Origin: Nocardia goodfellowii
GTDB lineage: Bacteria > Actinomycetota > Actinomycetes > Mycobacteriales > Mycobacteriaceae
Length of the DNA: 64,000 nucleotides
NCBI RefSeq assembly: GCF_017875645.1
Contig: NZ_JAGGMR010000001.1
Coordinates: 4,278,001 to 4,342,000, forward strand
Reading direction: 5' to 3'
Below the pieces are notes generated by a model that saw nothing but the letters and a program-made list of their open reading frames with translations, ran no database searches and was not told the origin of the DNA. A program made the translations under genes and the position numbers. Every line of letters starts with the position of its first letter. The first letter of the stretch is position 1. Below are positions 1-11,760 of this stretch, in pieces.

Positions 1-625
1 ATCCGGCCAGCAGTGGTATGCCGAGGAAGATCAGCACCGATTTCGCGATCTGCCACGGCGAGGTGTCGATGGTGGTCTGTTCCAGACCGAGCCAGCCGGG
101 CAGGACCGAGAGGTAGAACCAGCCCAGTACCGCGAACATGATGACTTGGAAGATCGAGTTCAATGCCACCAGCACGGCGGCGGCTTCGCGGTCACCGCAG
201 GCCAGGTCGTTCCAGATGATGACCATCGCGATGCAGCGGGCGAGCCCGACGATGATCAATCCGGTGCGGTATTCGGCGAGATCGGGCAGCAGCAGCCAGG
301 CCAGGGCGAACATCAGCGCCGGGCCCAGCACCCAGTTCAACATCAGCGAGCCGATGAGGAGTTTGCGGTCGCCGGTGACGGTATCGAGGCGGTCATAGCG
401 GACCTTGGCCAGCACCGGATACATCATGATCAGCAGCCCGAGAGCGATCGGCAGCGAGATGCCGTCTATCTCGACGGTGCTCAGGGCGTCACCGAGGCCG
501 GGGACCAGGCGGCCCAGCAGCAGCCCGGCGGCCATCGCGACACCGATCCACACCGGCAGGAACCGGTCCAGGGTGGACAGCTCGGCGACGACACCGTGGC
601 CGGGATGTGCGGTCTCGACGCTCAC
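1..625 (-). CDS. acr3: ACR3-family arsenite efflux permease (3' end outside window)
   Basis: This is an inner-membrane carrier expected to export arsenite, and sometimes antimonite. About 208 residues are visible from a GTG start at 625; the C-terminal half lies beyond the window edge. The visible part has a hydrophilic N-terminus and then hydrophobic segments rich in Gly, Leu and Ile. Family-like stretches include NWVLGPALMF and GLARCIAMVIIWNDLACGD, the latter holding the conserved membrane Cys of ACR3 permeases. The GTG overlaps the arsR stop as GTGA, so the two genes are translationally coupled. Identification is firm on motif and context. Full length and any arsC downstream cannot be judged. 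Confidence 0.9.
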   Translation of the reverse strand, partial: MSVETAHPGHGVVAELSTLDRFLPVWIGVAMAAGLLLGRLVPGLGDALSTVEIDGISLPIALGLLIMMYPVLAKVRYDRLDTVTGDRKLLIGSLMLNWVLGPALMFALAWLLLPDLAEYRTGLIIVGLARCIAMVIIWNDLACGDREAAAVLVALNSIFQVIMFAVLGWFYLSVLPGWLGLEQTTIDTSPWQIAKSVLIFLGIPLLAG

Positions 626-999
626 GCGAGGACCTCGCTCGCGGCGCCGCTTTCCACCAGCAGCACCGCCGAAAGACGTTGCAGCGCTTCGGGGATCACC
701 CGGTAATACACCCAGGAGGCGCGGCGTTCACTGTCGAGCAATCCGGCCTCGCGCAACACCTTGAGGTGGTGGGAGATCGTCGGCTGGGTGACATCGATGC
801 CTTCGGACAGATCGCACACGCAGGCTTCCTGGCCTTCGCGGGAGGCGATCGTGCTGAGCAGCCGCAACCGCACCGGATCGGAGAGCGCCTTGAACACGCT
901 CGCCAGCTCGGCGGCGGTCGTTTCGGTCAACGGTGCGCGCACGATCGGCGCGGCCGAGCACTCCTGCACCGGGGTGATCGGCAGCTTCGACTTCGACAT
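622..999 (-). CDS. arsR: ArsR/SmtB-family metalloregulator
   Basis: This is a small winged-helix repressor of about 125 residues, expected to derepress the arsenite pump on As(III) binding. The wHTH is clear: FKALSDPVRLRLLSTIAS, then the recognition helix in TQPTISHHLKVLREAGLL. The ACVCDLSE segment carries the CxC pair that binds As(III) in actinobacterial ArsR proteins. A further Cys lies near residue 13. The ATG at 999 is preferred over an upstream in-frame ATG at 1056, because the latter would place the AT-rich promoter inside the gene. The stop overlaps the ACR3 GTG by 4 nt. Confidence 0.92.
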   Translation of the reverse strand: MSKSKLPITPVQECSAAPIVRAPLTETTAAELASVFKALSDPVRLRLLSTIASREGQEACVCDLSEGIDVTQPTISHHLKVLREAGLLDSERRASWVYYRVIPEALQRLSAVLLVESGAASEVLA

Positions 1000-1030
1000 A
1001 CGTCTATATTGACAGGTATCTATCCCGCGG
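1000..1030 (-). promoter_or_regulatory. Putative arsR promoter/operator
   Basis: A short AT-rich island in a GC-rich background lies directly before the arsR ATG. On the minus strand it holds two ATAGA words flanking CTGTCAAT, which suits an ArsR operator overlapping a promoter with a very short leader. The assignment rests on position and composition only. Confidence 0.45.
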
Positions 1031-1139
1031 CCCAAGCGAACAACCGATGAACACAAGCGTCATCTCCGACCGACCCGGGTCGGCCCGCCGGTAGAGCCTG
1101 GGCTACCGGTGGCCCCAGATCAACCGGCCCACAACTCGC

Positions 1140-2714
1140 TCAGCTCGACGTCGGCTTTCCCGCCGTGACCGGTTCCGGGTCGGTTGCAGGTTCGGGGCCG
1201 GGGGCTGGGCGGCGTCCTGGGGCCCAGACCGAGATCAGGAGCGCTGCGATCAGGGTCAGGCAGCCGACCACCAGTGCGGCCTGCTGCACGCCGTGCATGA
1301 ACGCGTCCTTGGCGAAGTCCGCCAGCGGTTGTGCTTGCGGGCCGGCGCGTTCGGCGACCTGGAGGGCGGCGGCGAGGGAATCGCGGACGGGTTCGCGGGC
1401 CGCTTCGGGGAGTCGGGGTAGCGCGGGGGTGATGCGGTCGCTGTACCCGGCGGCGAGCAGGCTGCCCATGATGGCGATGCCGACAGCGGCGCCGACTTCG
1501 CGTGCCGCGTCATTGACCGCGGCCGCGACGCCGTGCTTCTCCGGGGGTGTGCCGGCGATGATCGCGGTCGTCGCGGGCGCGCTGCACAGGCCGAGCCCGG
1601 CGCTCATGATCAGCAGCGGCCACAGGGCATCGAGGTAGCCGGCGTCGATGTCGAGCCGCGACATCACCAGCATCGCCGCACCGAGCACGGTCAGACCGGT
1701 CAGGGTCGTCCAGCGCAAGCCGATCCGGTCGGCCAGCCACGGGGCGACCGCGGACAGCGCCACCATCGGCACCACCATCGGGGCGATCGCGACGGCCGAC
1801 ATGAGGGGCGAATAACCGAGGATGAGTTGCAGGAACTGCACCAGCACCATGAAGGTGCCGAACGAGATCAGGAATTGGATGGTGATCGAGGCGGTGCCGC
1901 TGCCGAATCCGCGATCGGCGAACAACCGCACATCCAGCATCGGTTTGGCGACCCGTAATTCGATCAGCGTGAAGATCGCGGCCGCGATCAGTCCGCCGCC
2001 GAACAGTCCCAGCACCAGTGGGTCGAGCCAGCCTCGCTCGGGGGCTTCGATCGCCGCGACCACCACCATGCCGACCGCGAGCGCGGCGGTGAGCCCGCCG
2101 AGCGGATCCAGCGGGGGCCGTTCCTGATCCAGCGATTCCGGCACGGTGAACGCCGCGAGGCTGAGCACGAGCCCGGCCACCGTCATCGCGACGAAGATCG
2201 ACACCCAAGACCACTGGGCCAGCAGCAATCCGGACCCGATGATGCCGAGAACTGCTCCGGCACCGGCGATTCCGGCCCACAGCCCGACTGCCGCGCCGCG
2301 CCGATCCGCGGGGAAACCGGCGGTGAGCAGCGACAGCGTCGACGGCATGACCAGTGCGGCGCCGGCACCGGCGGCCGCACGGGCGGCGATCAACCAGACC
2401 GGGTCGTCGAGTATCAGCGGCACCGCCGAGGCGATGGAGAACGCGATCAGGCCGCCGATCAACATCTTTCGCCGCCCGAACCGGTCGCCGAGGGCGCCGG
2501 CGGGCAGCACGAGGCAGGCCAGGGTGAGCGTGTAGCCGTCCACGATCCAGGTCAGCTGACGCTGACTGGCGCCGGTGGCCGCGGCTACCTCGGGCAGCGC
2601 GGTGTACAGCGCCGCCATCGAGGCGATGACCAATGTCACTGCGAGGCAGGACAGTACGATCAGCCGGCGTTGCGCCGCCGAGAGTCCGGATCGGATGGTT
2701 CGGGTGGTGCGCAT
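1140..2714 (-). CDS. DHA2-type (EmrB/QacA, 14-TMS) MFS drug exporter
   Basis: This is a 524-residue proton-coupled multidrug efflux permease. It has the motif A loop GDRFGRRK near residue 75 and ATLVIASMAALYTALPEVA-type helix 1 with QRQLTWIVDGYTL, typical of the EmrB/QacA subfamily. The length and 14 hydrophobic segments fit this family. The C-terminus is Pro/Glu-rich. The ATG at 2714 has a GGAG ribosome site. It is transcribed divergently from a TetR gene, the classic arrangement of a drug pump and its repressor. The substrate is unknown. Confidence 0.9.
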   Translation of the reverse strand: MRTTRTIRSGLSAAQRRLIVLSCLAVTLVIASMAALYTALPEVAAATGASQRQLTWIVDGYTLTLACLVLPAGALGDRFGRRKMLIGGLIAFSIASAVPLILDDPVWLIAARAAAGAGAALVMPSTLSLLTAGFPADRRGAAVGLWAGIAGAGAVLGIIGSGLLLAQWSWVSIFVAMTVAGLVLSLAAFTVPESLDQERPPLDPLGGLTAALAVGMVVVAAIEAPERGWLDPLVLGLFGGGLIAAAIFTLIELRVAKPMLDVRLFADRGFGSGTASITIQFLISFGTFMVLVQFLQLILGYSPLMSAVAIAPMVVPMVALSAVAPWLADRIGLRWTTLTGLTVLGAAMLVMSRLDIDAGYLDALWPLLIMSAGLGLCSAPATTAIIAGTPPEKHGVAAAVNDAAREVGAAVGIAIMGSLLAAGYSDRITPALPRLPEAAREPVRDSLAAALQVAERAGPQAQPLADFAKDAFMHGVQQAALVVGCLTLIAALLISVWAPGRRPAPGPEPATDPEPVTAGKPTSS

Positions 2715-2722
2715 CAGAGCTC

Positions 2723-2754
2723 CGCTACTATCCGTATCGTTACGCTACTAGTAG
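2723..2754. promoter_or_regulatory. Candidate TetR operator in the MFS/TetR divergent promoter
   Basis: The 95-bp divergent region holds the word CGCTACTA twice, at 2723-2730 and 2743-2750. The second copy runs into a perfect 10-bp palindrome, CTACTAGTAG, at 2745-2754. Repeats 20 bp apart (two helical turns) between a TetR gene and its likely target are what a cooperative TetR operator looks like. This is inferred from sequence only. Confidence 0.5.
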
Positions 2755-2809
2755 TAGCACAAGTAATGTGGGTGGCGATAGCCCTCGACGAGAGGAATGC
2801 TCTGCGGAC

Positions 2810-3409
2810 ATGAGCGCGACCGACGACAACGATGTCGACCCGCGGCGACTACGGTCCCGCACCCGGCTGCTCGACGCCGCCACCGCGCTGCTGGAATCCG
2901 GTGGGCTGGAAGCGATCACCGTCGAGGCCGTGACCAAGCTGTCGAAGGTCGCCAAGACCACCCTCTACCGGCATTTCGACAACGCCGTGCAACTGCGGGC
3001 CGCGACCATCGAACGACTCCTGCCGCCGGCGGTCGAGACACCGGAACCGGGACCGCTGCGCGATCGCCTGATCGCCCTGCTGGAACGCCAGTTCGCCGTG
3101 ATCCGCGACGCGCCATTGCAGGTGACGACGCTGGCCTGGCTGGCGACCGGCACCGATTCCGCCGACGCCCCCACTCTCAACGCGCTGCGCCAGCGTCTCA
3201 TCGACCAATACAGCGTGCCGTTCGATCAGGTGCTGGACACCCCGGAAGCTCAGGAATTGCTGCGCGACCTCGATGTCGGTTCGGCACTGGCCCAGCTGGT
3301 CGGCCCGCTGGTGTTCACCAAACTCACCGGCATCGGCCAGGTCACCCCGGCCGACTGCGCCCGCATCGTCGACGACTTCCTGTTCGCCCGCACGGCCGGA
3401 CCTCGGTAG
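2810..3409 (+). CDS. TetR-family transcriptional repressor
   Basis: This is a 199-residue regulator. The N-terminal TetR helix-turn-helix is at about residues 14-62, with TRLLDAATALLESGGLEAITVEAV and the recognition helix KTTLYRHFDNAVQL. The rest is an alpha-helical ligand domain. The ATG at 2810 begins MSATDDNDV; earlier in-frame codons run into the divergent promoter. It probably represses the divergent MFS exporter and itself. The downstream SnoaL-like gene starts 11 bp after its stop and is likely co-transcribed. Confidence 0.88.
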   Translation: MSATDDNDVDPRRLRSRTRLLDAATALLESGGLEAITVEAVTKLSKVAKTTLYRHFDNAVQLRAATIERLLPPAVETPEPGPLRDRLIALLERQFAVIRDAPLQVTTLAWLATGTDSADAPTLNALRQRLIDQYSVPFDQVLDTPEAQELLRDLDVGSALAQLVGPLVFTKLTGIGQVTPADCARIVDDFLFARTAGPR

Positions 3410-3419
3410 AGTCCAGGCC

Positions 3420-3860
3420 ATGCTCGAAACTGCCGGTCTCGCAGACCGTTTCGCGATTACCGAAGTGTTCACCCGGATGTTCGTCTACTGCGATCAGCGG
3501 CGCTGGGACGACTTGGTCGGCGTCGTGTTCACCGAGAAGGTGGATTTCGACGGCGGGTTCGGCGGGTCGGTCGGGGAGCGCCCCGCCGCCGACATCGTGG
3601 CCGACTGGCGCGAGGGCCTCGGCGCGCTGGACGCCGTGCACCATCAGGCGGGCAACTATCTGATCGAGCTGGACGGCGACACCGCCACCGCGCACGCCGA
3701 CGCGATCGCTGTGCACGTGCGGAATTCCGCGGCCAACGGCACGACGCGCACCTTCGTGGGCAGCTACGAGCTCGGCGCGCAACGCACGCCGCAGGGCTGG
3801 CGGGTCAGCAAATTCCATTACCTGCTGAAGGTTGTCGACGGGAACGCGGATCTGACCTGA
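3420..3860 (+). CDS. SnoaL-like / NTF2-fold protein
   Basis: This is a 146-residue protein of the nuclear-transport-factor-2-like fold, a class that includes polyketide cyclases, limonene-epoxide hydrolases and many uncharacterised enzymes. Family-typical features are ITEVFTRMFVYCDQRRWDDLVGVVF at the N-terminus (a helix with a conserved Asp), and the final strand GWRVSKFHYLLKVVDGN. It follows the TetR gene by 11 bp and probably belongs to the same transcript. The exact reaction, if any, cannot be told. Confidence 0.75.
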   Translation: MLETAGLADRFAITEVFTRMFVYCDQRRWDDLVGVVFTEKVDFDGGFGGSVGERPAADIVADWREGLGALDAVHHQAGNYLIELDGDTATAHADAIAVHVRNSAANGTTRTFVGSYELGAQRTPQGWRVSKFHYLLKVVDGNADLT

Positions 3861-3889
3861 TCGGGGCGCCGTGCGACCATGGAGCACTC

Positions 3890-5017
3890 ATGCCCACCAT
3901 CCGCTGGACCGAAAACGGATCGGCCCGTACCGCTCCCTGGCATTCGGAGAATGCCGCGCCGCCGCCCGCCGAGGTCGTCGTAGTCGACGATCGCACGACG
4001 GCGAAATCCGCCTATCGCCTGGCCCGGGCGGGTACCGGGCTGCTGTGGCGAGGCGACTTTCACAATGCTCGTCAACTCATGCGGGCCATGGAGCGGCTGT
4101 TCGATCGCAGGCGTCGCAAGGCGCCGGTCGGAGACGATCCGGCCACCCTGTTCCTCGCTCATCGGGCCGAGCGCGCCGAGCGTGCCGACCTGCTCGGAAA
4201 ACTCTTGGTGCGACTCGAGCCCGACCACTCGCTGGATCTGCGCCGTGCGCCCGATGTGCGAGCGGCGTGCGCGCACGCGTACGGCAGCGCGGCCGGGGAG
4301 ATGTGCGTGTCGCTGCCCGAACTCCTGGGCGTGCTCAGCGCCTACCAATGGCACCAGAAGGGTGTCGAGGTCGCCGCGTTGGGCGCACGCGTATTCCCCG
4401 ATTACGGTGTCTTCTCGCCGATCCGCGGCGAGTACATCGATCTCGTCGCGCGGGCGCCGTGGCCGACGGGTGTCGCCGAGCCGCGCGTATTCGACCTCGG
4501 TACCGGCACCGGGGTACTCGCCGCCGTCCTCGCCCGGCGGGGCGCCCAGGTCGTCGCTACCGATATCAATCGCCGCGCGGTGGCGTGCGCCCGAACGAAT
4601 TCGGACCGGCTCGGTCTGGCCGACCGGGTTCGGGTCGTCGAGGCCGACCTGTGGACGAGTGGGCGCGCGGACGTGGTCCTGTGCAACCCGCCCTGGATTC
4701 CCGCGCGGCCGACCTCGGACCTCGAACTCGGTGTGTACGACGCGGATTCCGGCATGCTGCATCGATTCCTGGACGGTCTCACCGAGCACCTCACGCCGCG
4801 GGGCGAGGGCTGGCTGGTGCTGTCCGACCTCGCGGAACATCTCGGACTGCGGACCCGCGCCGAGCTGCTGGCCCGCATCGACAACGCGGGACTACGCATC
4901 GTAGCCAGAGACGACACCTCCCCGCGCCACCCGCGCGCCGCCGACGTCACGGACCCGCTGCACGCGGCGCGGAGCCAGGAGGTCACCTCGCTGTGGCGGC
5001 TCGCCGCGCAGAACTAG
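3890..5017 (+). CDS. Class I SAM-dependent methyltransferase (HemK/PrmC-like core)
   Basis: This 375-residue protein has an N-terminal helical region of about 190 residues followed by a Rossmann methyltransferase core. SAM motif I is FDLGTGTG at about residues 200-207, followed by the acidic loop VVATDIN. The NPPW tetrapeptide at about residue 266 is the catalytic motif of amino- or amide-N methyltransferases of the HemK, RsmC and TrmN6 type. The substrate is therefore probably a protein glutamine or a nucleobase amine, but the N-terminal domain differs from PrmC. It converges on the RidA gene; the two stop codons share CTAG. Confidence 0.8.
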   Translation: MPTIRWTENGSARTAPWHSENAAPPPAEVVVVDDRTTAKSAYRLARAGTGLLWRGDFHNARQLMRAMERLFDRRRRKAPVGDDPATLFLAHRAERAERADLLGKLLVRLEPDHSLDLRRAPDVRAACAHAYGSAAGEMCVSLPELLGVLSAYQWHQKGVEVAALGARVFPDYGVFSPIRGEYIDLVARAPWPTGVAEPRVFDLGTGTGVLAAVLARRGAQVVATDINRRAVACARTNSDRLGLADRVRVVEADLWTSGRADVVLCNPPWIPARPTSDLELGVYDADSGMLHRFLDGLTEHLTPRGEGWLVLSDLAEHLGLRTRAELLARIDNAGLRIVARDDTSPRHPRAADVTDPLHAARSQEVTSLWRLAAQN

Positions 5018-5397
5018 GCGGCGGCGATCACTTCGATCTCCAGCAACCAGGCCGTGTCGAAGATCTCGGCGATCACGACGGTCAGGGCCGGCTGATGGTC
5101 GCCGAGGACGTCTTGACGGATCTTGGTGTTGACATCGGCCAGCGAACGCTCGCTCAGATAGGTCGTCACCTTCACGATATTGGTGGTGGCCATGCCCGCC
5201 TGCGAGAGCGTCGCCACGATATTGGCCCAGATGAGCCGGCATTGTTCCGCGGGATCGGTGGGCACGGCGCCGGACCGGTCCTCCGGGATCTGGCCGCTGA
5301 CGAACAGCAGGCGGGTGGCCTCGGCCACCTCCAAGCCGTTGGTGTAGCCGCCGATCGGCGCGGGCACCGAATCCGAGTCGTGCGCAATCAGTTCCAC
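5014..5397 (-). CDS. RidA/YjgF-family protein
   Basis: This is a 127-residue member of the Rid family, trimeric proteins that in well-studied members hydrolyse reactive enamine/imine intermediates of PLP enzymes. Visible family features are the LFVSGQIPED segment, EQCRLIWANI, VKVTTYLSE and the C-terminal LLEIEVIAAA strand. The usual active-site Arg of the RidA subfamily, in an R-(V/T)-E stretch, is not evident, so this may be one of the Rid1-7 variants of unknown activity. The GTG at 5397 gives the normal family length. It starts upstream of, and divergent from, the cobN riboswitch. Confidence 0.85.
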   Translation of the reverse strand: MELIAHDSDSVPAPIGGYTNGLEVAEATRLLFVSGQIPEDRSGAVPTDPAEQCRLIWANIVATLSQAGMATTNIVKVTTYLSERSLADVNTKIRQDVLGDHQPALTVVIAEIFDTAWLLEIEVIAAA

Positions 5398-5483
5398 GAC
5401 GGGTGAGCCTAGGCGTCCGGGCCTGATCTCGAGGCGAACTCGACAGACCCGTGCATCCGGCCTCGGCGCGCCGCAGGCCGCTG

Positions 5484-5642
5484 GGTAGCATCTGGGTGCT
5501 CGGCGGGCGACGAGGAAACCGGTGCAATCCCGGTGCGGTCGCGCCACTGAAACAGCCAGACCCTCTGTGCTAACCCACCCCGCCAGCACGCTGGCTGCCG
5601 TCCTACCGGGACGAGCAGCAACCCACCATCGGGCGCGTAACC
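5484..5642 (+). promoter_or_regulatory. Cobalamin (AdoCbl) riboswitch upstream of cobN
   Basis: The leader before cobN carries the conserved cobalamin-riboswitch core. This comprises the opening GGGTAGCATCTGGGTGC, then GACGAGGAAACCGGTGCAAT, CGGTGCGGTCGC and the B12 box GCGCCACTGA at about 5541-5550. A terminal stem, CCAGC/GCTGG, lies near 5582-5594. The boundaries are approximate. The element ends close to the cobN ribosome site (GAGGAAGG), which fits translational control by ligand-dependent masking. Cobalamin should lower CobN synthesis. Confidence 0.88.
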
Positions 5643-5660
5643 CGAGGAAGGCCGTCTCCT

Positions 5661-9425
<3,765 letters not shown>

Positions 9426-9648
9426 CGTGGTGCCGCACAACAAAGCGACGCGTCGGTTTTCTTGGCGGCAAAGGATTCTCGACAGCACCGAGTGGCCAAT
9501 TTTGAATTCCGCACGGGGAGAAATCAATCCCCCACTTCTGGTGGCCTCATTCCGTCACATCCATTGCGGTGAAGGCGCATGATTATTGCATCTCATGTCC
9601 GTATCTCGGGGTACCAGAATCGATGCGGCTGGATGATTGGATAATCTT
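9426..9648. other. Intergenic region, no gene seen
   Basis: This is a 223-bp gap between cobN and a secreted-protein gene, with lower GC than its neighbours. It probably carries the promoter of the following gene. A 10-bp palindrome CGACGCGTCG followed by GTTTTC lies just after cobN, but its stem is too short to call a terminator. Confidence 0.5.
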
Positions 9649-10161
9649 ATGAAGCTCAGAAAGTTTGTAGCGGCAGCAGTATTGACCGCCGCTGCGACCG
9701 GCGTCACCGCGGCCACCGCCCACGGCGCGCCCACGCCACAGACGTTCAACGGGTCCGACCGTGGCGTCGAGTACGTCGCCGCGGTCGCGCCGGACAACTC
9801 GGCCGCGACCCTCAGCTTGGCCTCGGGCAAATTCGAGCTCAGGCCGGAGGGCATCACCGTGATCGCGCCCGACGGCGCGGTCCTGGCCTCGGTACCTACC
9901 ACGCTGCACTCCGCGGCGGGGCAGGTGCAGGTCACCCCGCAGCTCGATCCGGCTGCGACTACCCTGACGTTGACTCCGGTCAACGCCCCGGCCGCGCAAC
10001 CGGATCTGCAGAATATCGGTGACGCGGGCACCACGGTGGCGGGCGTCCTGATCGGGTGTGCCATCGGGTTCCTGATCGGCTTGCTGTTCGTCTTCGTGGG
10101 CGCGATACCGGGCTGCATCATCGGCGGGATCATCGGCGGTATCGCAGGTGCCAACCAATGA
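9649..10161 (+). CDS. Secreted or membrane-anchored protein with C-terminal glycine zipper
   Basis: This is a 170-residue protein of unknown function. A Sec signal peptide (MKLRKFVAAAVLTAAATGV, cleavage likely after AHGA) precedes a beta-rich middle containing GKFELRPEGITVIAPDGAVLAS. The C-terminal 45 residues are a Gly-rich hydrophobic hairpin (IGCAIGFLIGLLFVF and IIGGIIGGIAGANQ) of the glycine-zipper kind. Two cysteines flank the hairpin. Similar secreted proteins with a DG-V-strand domain and a glycine-zipper tail are common in Nocardia. The ATG at 9649 is chosen because it opens the signal peptide. It is followed by a strong hairpin. Confidence 0.75.
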   Translation: MKLRKFVAAAVLTAAATGVTAATAHGAPTPQTFNGSDRGVEYVAAVAPDNSAATLSLASGKFELRPEGITVIAPDGAVLASVPTTLHSAAGQVQVTPQLDPAATTLTLTPVNAPAAQPDLQNIGDAGTTVAGVLIGCAIGFLIGLLFVFVGAIPGCIIGGIIGGIAGANQ

Positions 10162-10191
10162 TGGTGTCACCACGGTGAGAAATCTCTGATG

Positions 10192-10251
10192 GATATCCCC
10201 GGCCCAGCGGCCGCATCGGTTCCCGATAATGGCCGCTCGACCGGGGATATC
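10192..10251. terminator. Long hairpin between converging genes
   Basis: A perfect 11-bp stem (GATATCCCCGG with CCGGGGATATC) encloses a second perfect 7-bp stem (AGCGGCC with GGCCGCT). It lies between a plus-strand gene ending at 10161 and a minus-strand gene ending at 10286, so it can end both transcripts. There is no clear T-run, which is usual for actinobacterial hairpin terminators. Confidence 0.6.
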
Positions 10252-10285
10252 GCTGTTCGTGTCAACAGCACCCGGCGGTCGCCGT

Positions 10286-11260
10286 CTATTTCGCTCCCGC
10301 CGCGCGCAGGAATCGTGCCGCGGTGGCCCGCAGTTGCGCGGCGAGTTCCGGTGCGTCGAGTACTTCGAAATCCAAGTCGAGCAGCCCCAGGTACAGGGTC
10401 AGCTGCTGCGCCGTATCCGAACCCACCTGCGCTACACAATGATTCGGCCCGTCCGGTGCTATGGTCACGGCGGGCGGCAGGTGGGCTCGCACCTCGGCGG
10501 CCGGGGCCGCGAACCGTACGCGCGCCCGGTACCGCCACATCGCCGACCCCACGCCGCGCTGAACGCGTTCCGCCACTTCGGTTTCGGGTAACGACCGGGC
10601 GGTGAACCGGGGGCCGTTCGGCGTGCGCGGTGTCATCCGATCGGCCCGGAACGTCCGCCAATCCCGTCGCCCGGTATCCCAGGCGACGAGATACCAGTGC
10701 CCGCGCCAGTGCGCCAGCCGATGCGGTTCCACATCACGCCGCGAGATCGTCCCGGAAGTCCCGGCGCCGGAATATGATTCGTAATCGAACCGCAATCGCT
10801 CGCTTGCCCGGATGGCCGCGGCGATCGCCGTCAGCACCGTCGCGTCGACTGTTTGCCGCGGCCCGGCCGGCACGTGCACCGTGGCGGAGGTCAGCGCTCG
10901 CACCCGGTGCCGCAACCGCGACGGCAGCACCTGCTCGAGTTTCGCGAGCGCCCGCACCGAGGTCTCCTCGATCCCGGTCACCGCGCCATTGGCCGCCGTC
11001 GCCAGTCCGACGGCCACCGCGACCGCCTCGTCGTCGTCCAACAGCAGCGGCGGCAGCGAGTTTCCGGCCCCCAGCCGATAGCCGCCCGCCGCCCCCGGGG
11101 TCGCCTCCACCGGATACCCGAGCGTCCGCAATCGCTCGATATCGGTCCGGATCGTGCGCGTGGATACCGCCAGCCGCTCCGCCAGCGCGGGCCCGGTCCA
11201 ATCGCGGCGCAGTTGCAGCAGGCCGAGGAGTCGCAGCAGGCGAGCCGATGTTTCCAACAC
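10286..11260 (-). CDS. HTH + WYL-domain transcriptional regulator
   Basis: This is a 324-residue regulator. A DeoR-like helix-turn-helix lies at the N-terminus (ARLLRLLGLLQLRRDWTGPALAERL, then STRTIRTDIERLRTLGYPV). A WYL domain follows, with RFDYESY, VEPHRLAHWRGHWYLVAWD and RTFRADRM. A C-terminal WCX-like extension completes it. WYL domains bind ligands or nucleic acid; in actinobacteria such proteins act in DNA-damage or phage responses or control a neighbouring gene. The GTG at 11260 is chosen because it opens the HTH helix directly. It diverges from a small membrane protein gene. Confidence 0.88.
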   Translation of the reverse strand: MLETSARLLRLLGLLQLRRDWTGPALAERLAVSTRTIRTDIERLRTLGYPVEATPGAAGGYRLGAGNSLPPLLLDDDEAVAVAVGLATAANGAVTGIEETSVRALAKLEQVLPSRLRHRVRALTSATVHVPAGPRQTVDATVLTAIAAAIRASERLRFDYESYSGAGTSGTISRRDVEPHRLAHWRGHWYLVAWDTGRRDWRTFRADRMTPRTPNGPRFTARSLPETEVAERVQRGVGSAMWRYRARVRFAAPAAEVRAHLPPAVTIAPDGPNHCVAQVGSDTAQQLTLYLGLLDLDFEVLDAPELAAQLRATAARFLRAAGAK

Positions 11261-11406
11261 CCACCGATCGTCGCACCGATCGCGGCGGATATCTTTCCGC
11301 ATTCGGGAATCGCCCGGTCCGGACGTGGGCCGCCGCGCACGTTGCGCGAGTCGGCATGATGGAAGAAGAAAGAGGCAGGCTCCGATCCATCGCGAGGAGG
11401 TCTGAC

Positions 11407-11760
11407 ATGGTCAACGACGTCGAAAAACGATGGTCCGATGACAACACCTACCGCCGCGCCGCGACCTATGGTCTCTCGGTGATCGGTGTCGCCGTGCTGG
11501 TGGCGGCTCTGAGCTACTGGTGGGCGGCCGCCCGGGAACGCTGCTCGGGCGCGGACGCCGTGCTCTGCGACACCAGCTCCCGCGTCGCCGTCGTCTTCGG
11601 GCCCGGCGTGGTCCTGCTGCTCGGTGGCCTCGGCGCGTTCGTCATCACCTACCTCGCCTACCGCCGCGGCAAGAACTGGGTGATCTGGCAGGGCGCGGGG
11701 TGGTTCCTGTTCGTCCTCATGACCGTCTATCTCGCCATCGGCGGCAGCGCCGGCCGCTAG
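11407..11760 (+). CDS. Small membrane protein, three predicted TM helices
   Basis: This 117-residue protein of unknown function has a charged N-terminus (VEKRWSDDNTYRRA). Three hydrophobic helices follow at about residues 20-42, 58-84 and 92-112. Two cysteines (ERCSGADAVLCDT) sit in the first loop and could form an extracytoplasmic disulfide. The ATG at 11407 is preceded by GAGGAGG. It is divergent from the WYL regulator, a possible controller. Its stop shares CTAG with the convergent methyltransferase remnant. Confidence 0.7.
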   Translation: MVNDVEKRWSDDNTYRRAATYGLSVIGVAVLVAALSYWWAAARERCSGADAVLCDTSSRVAVVFGPGVVLLLGGLGAFVITYLAYRRGKNWVIWQGAGWFLFVLMTVYLAIGGSAGR

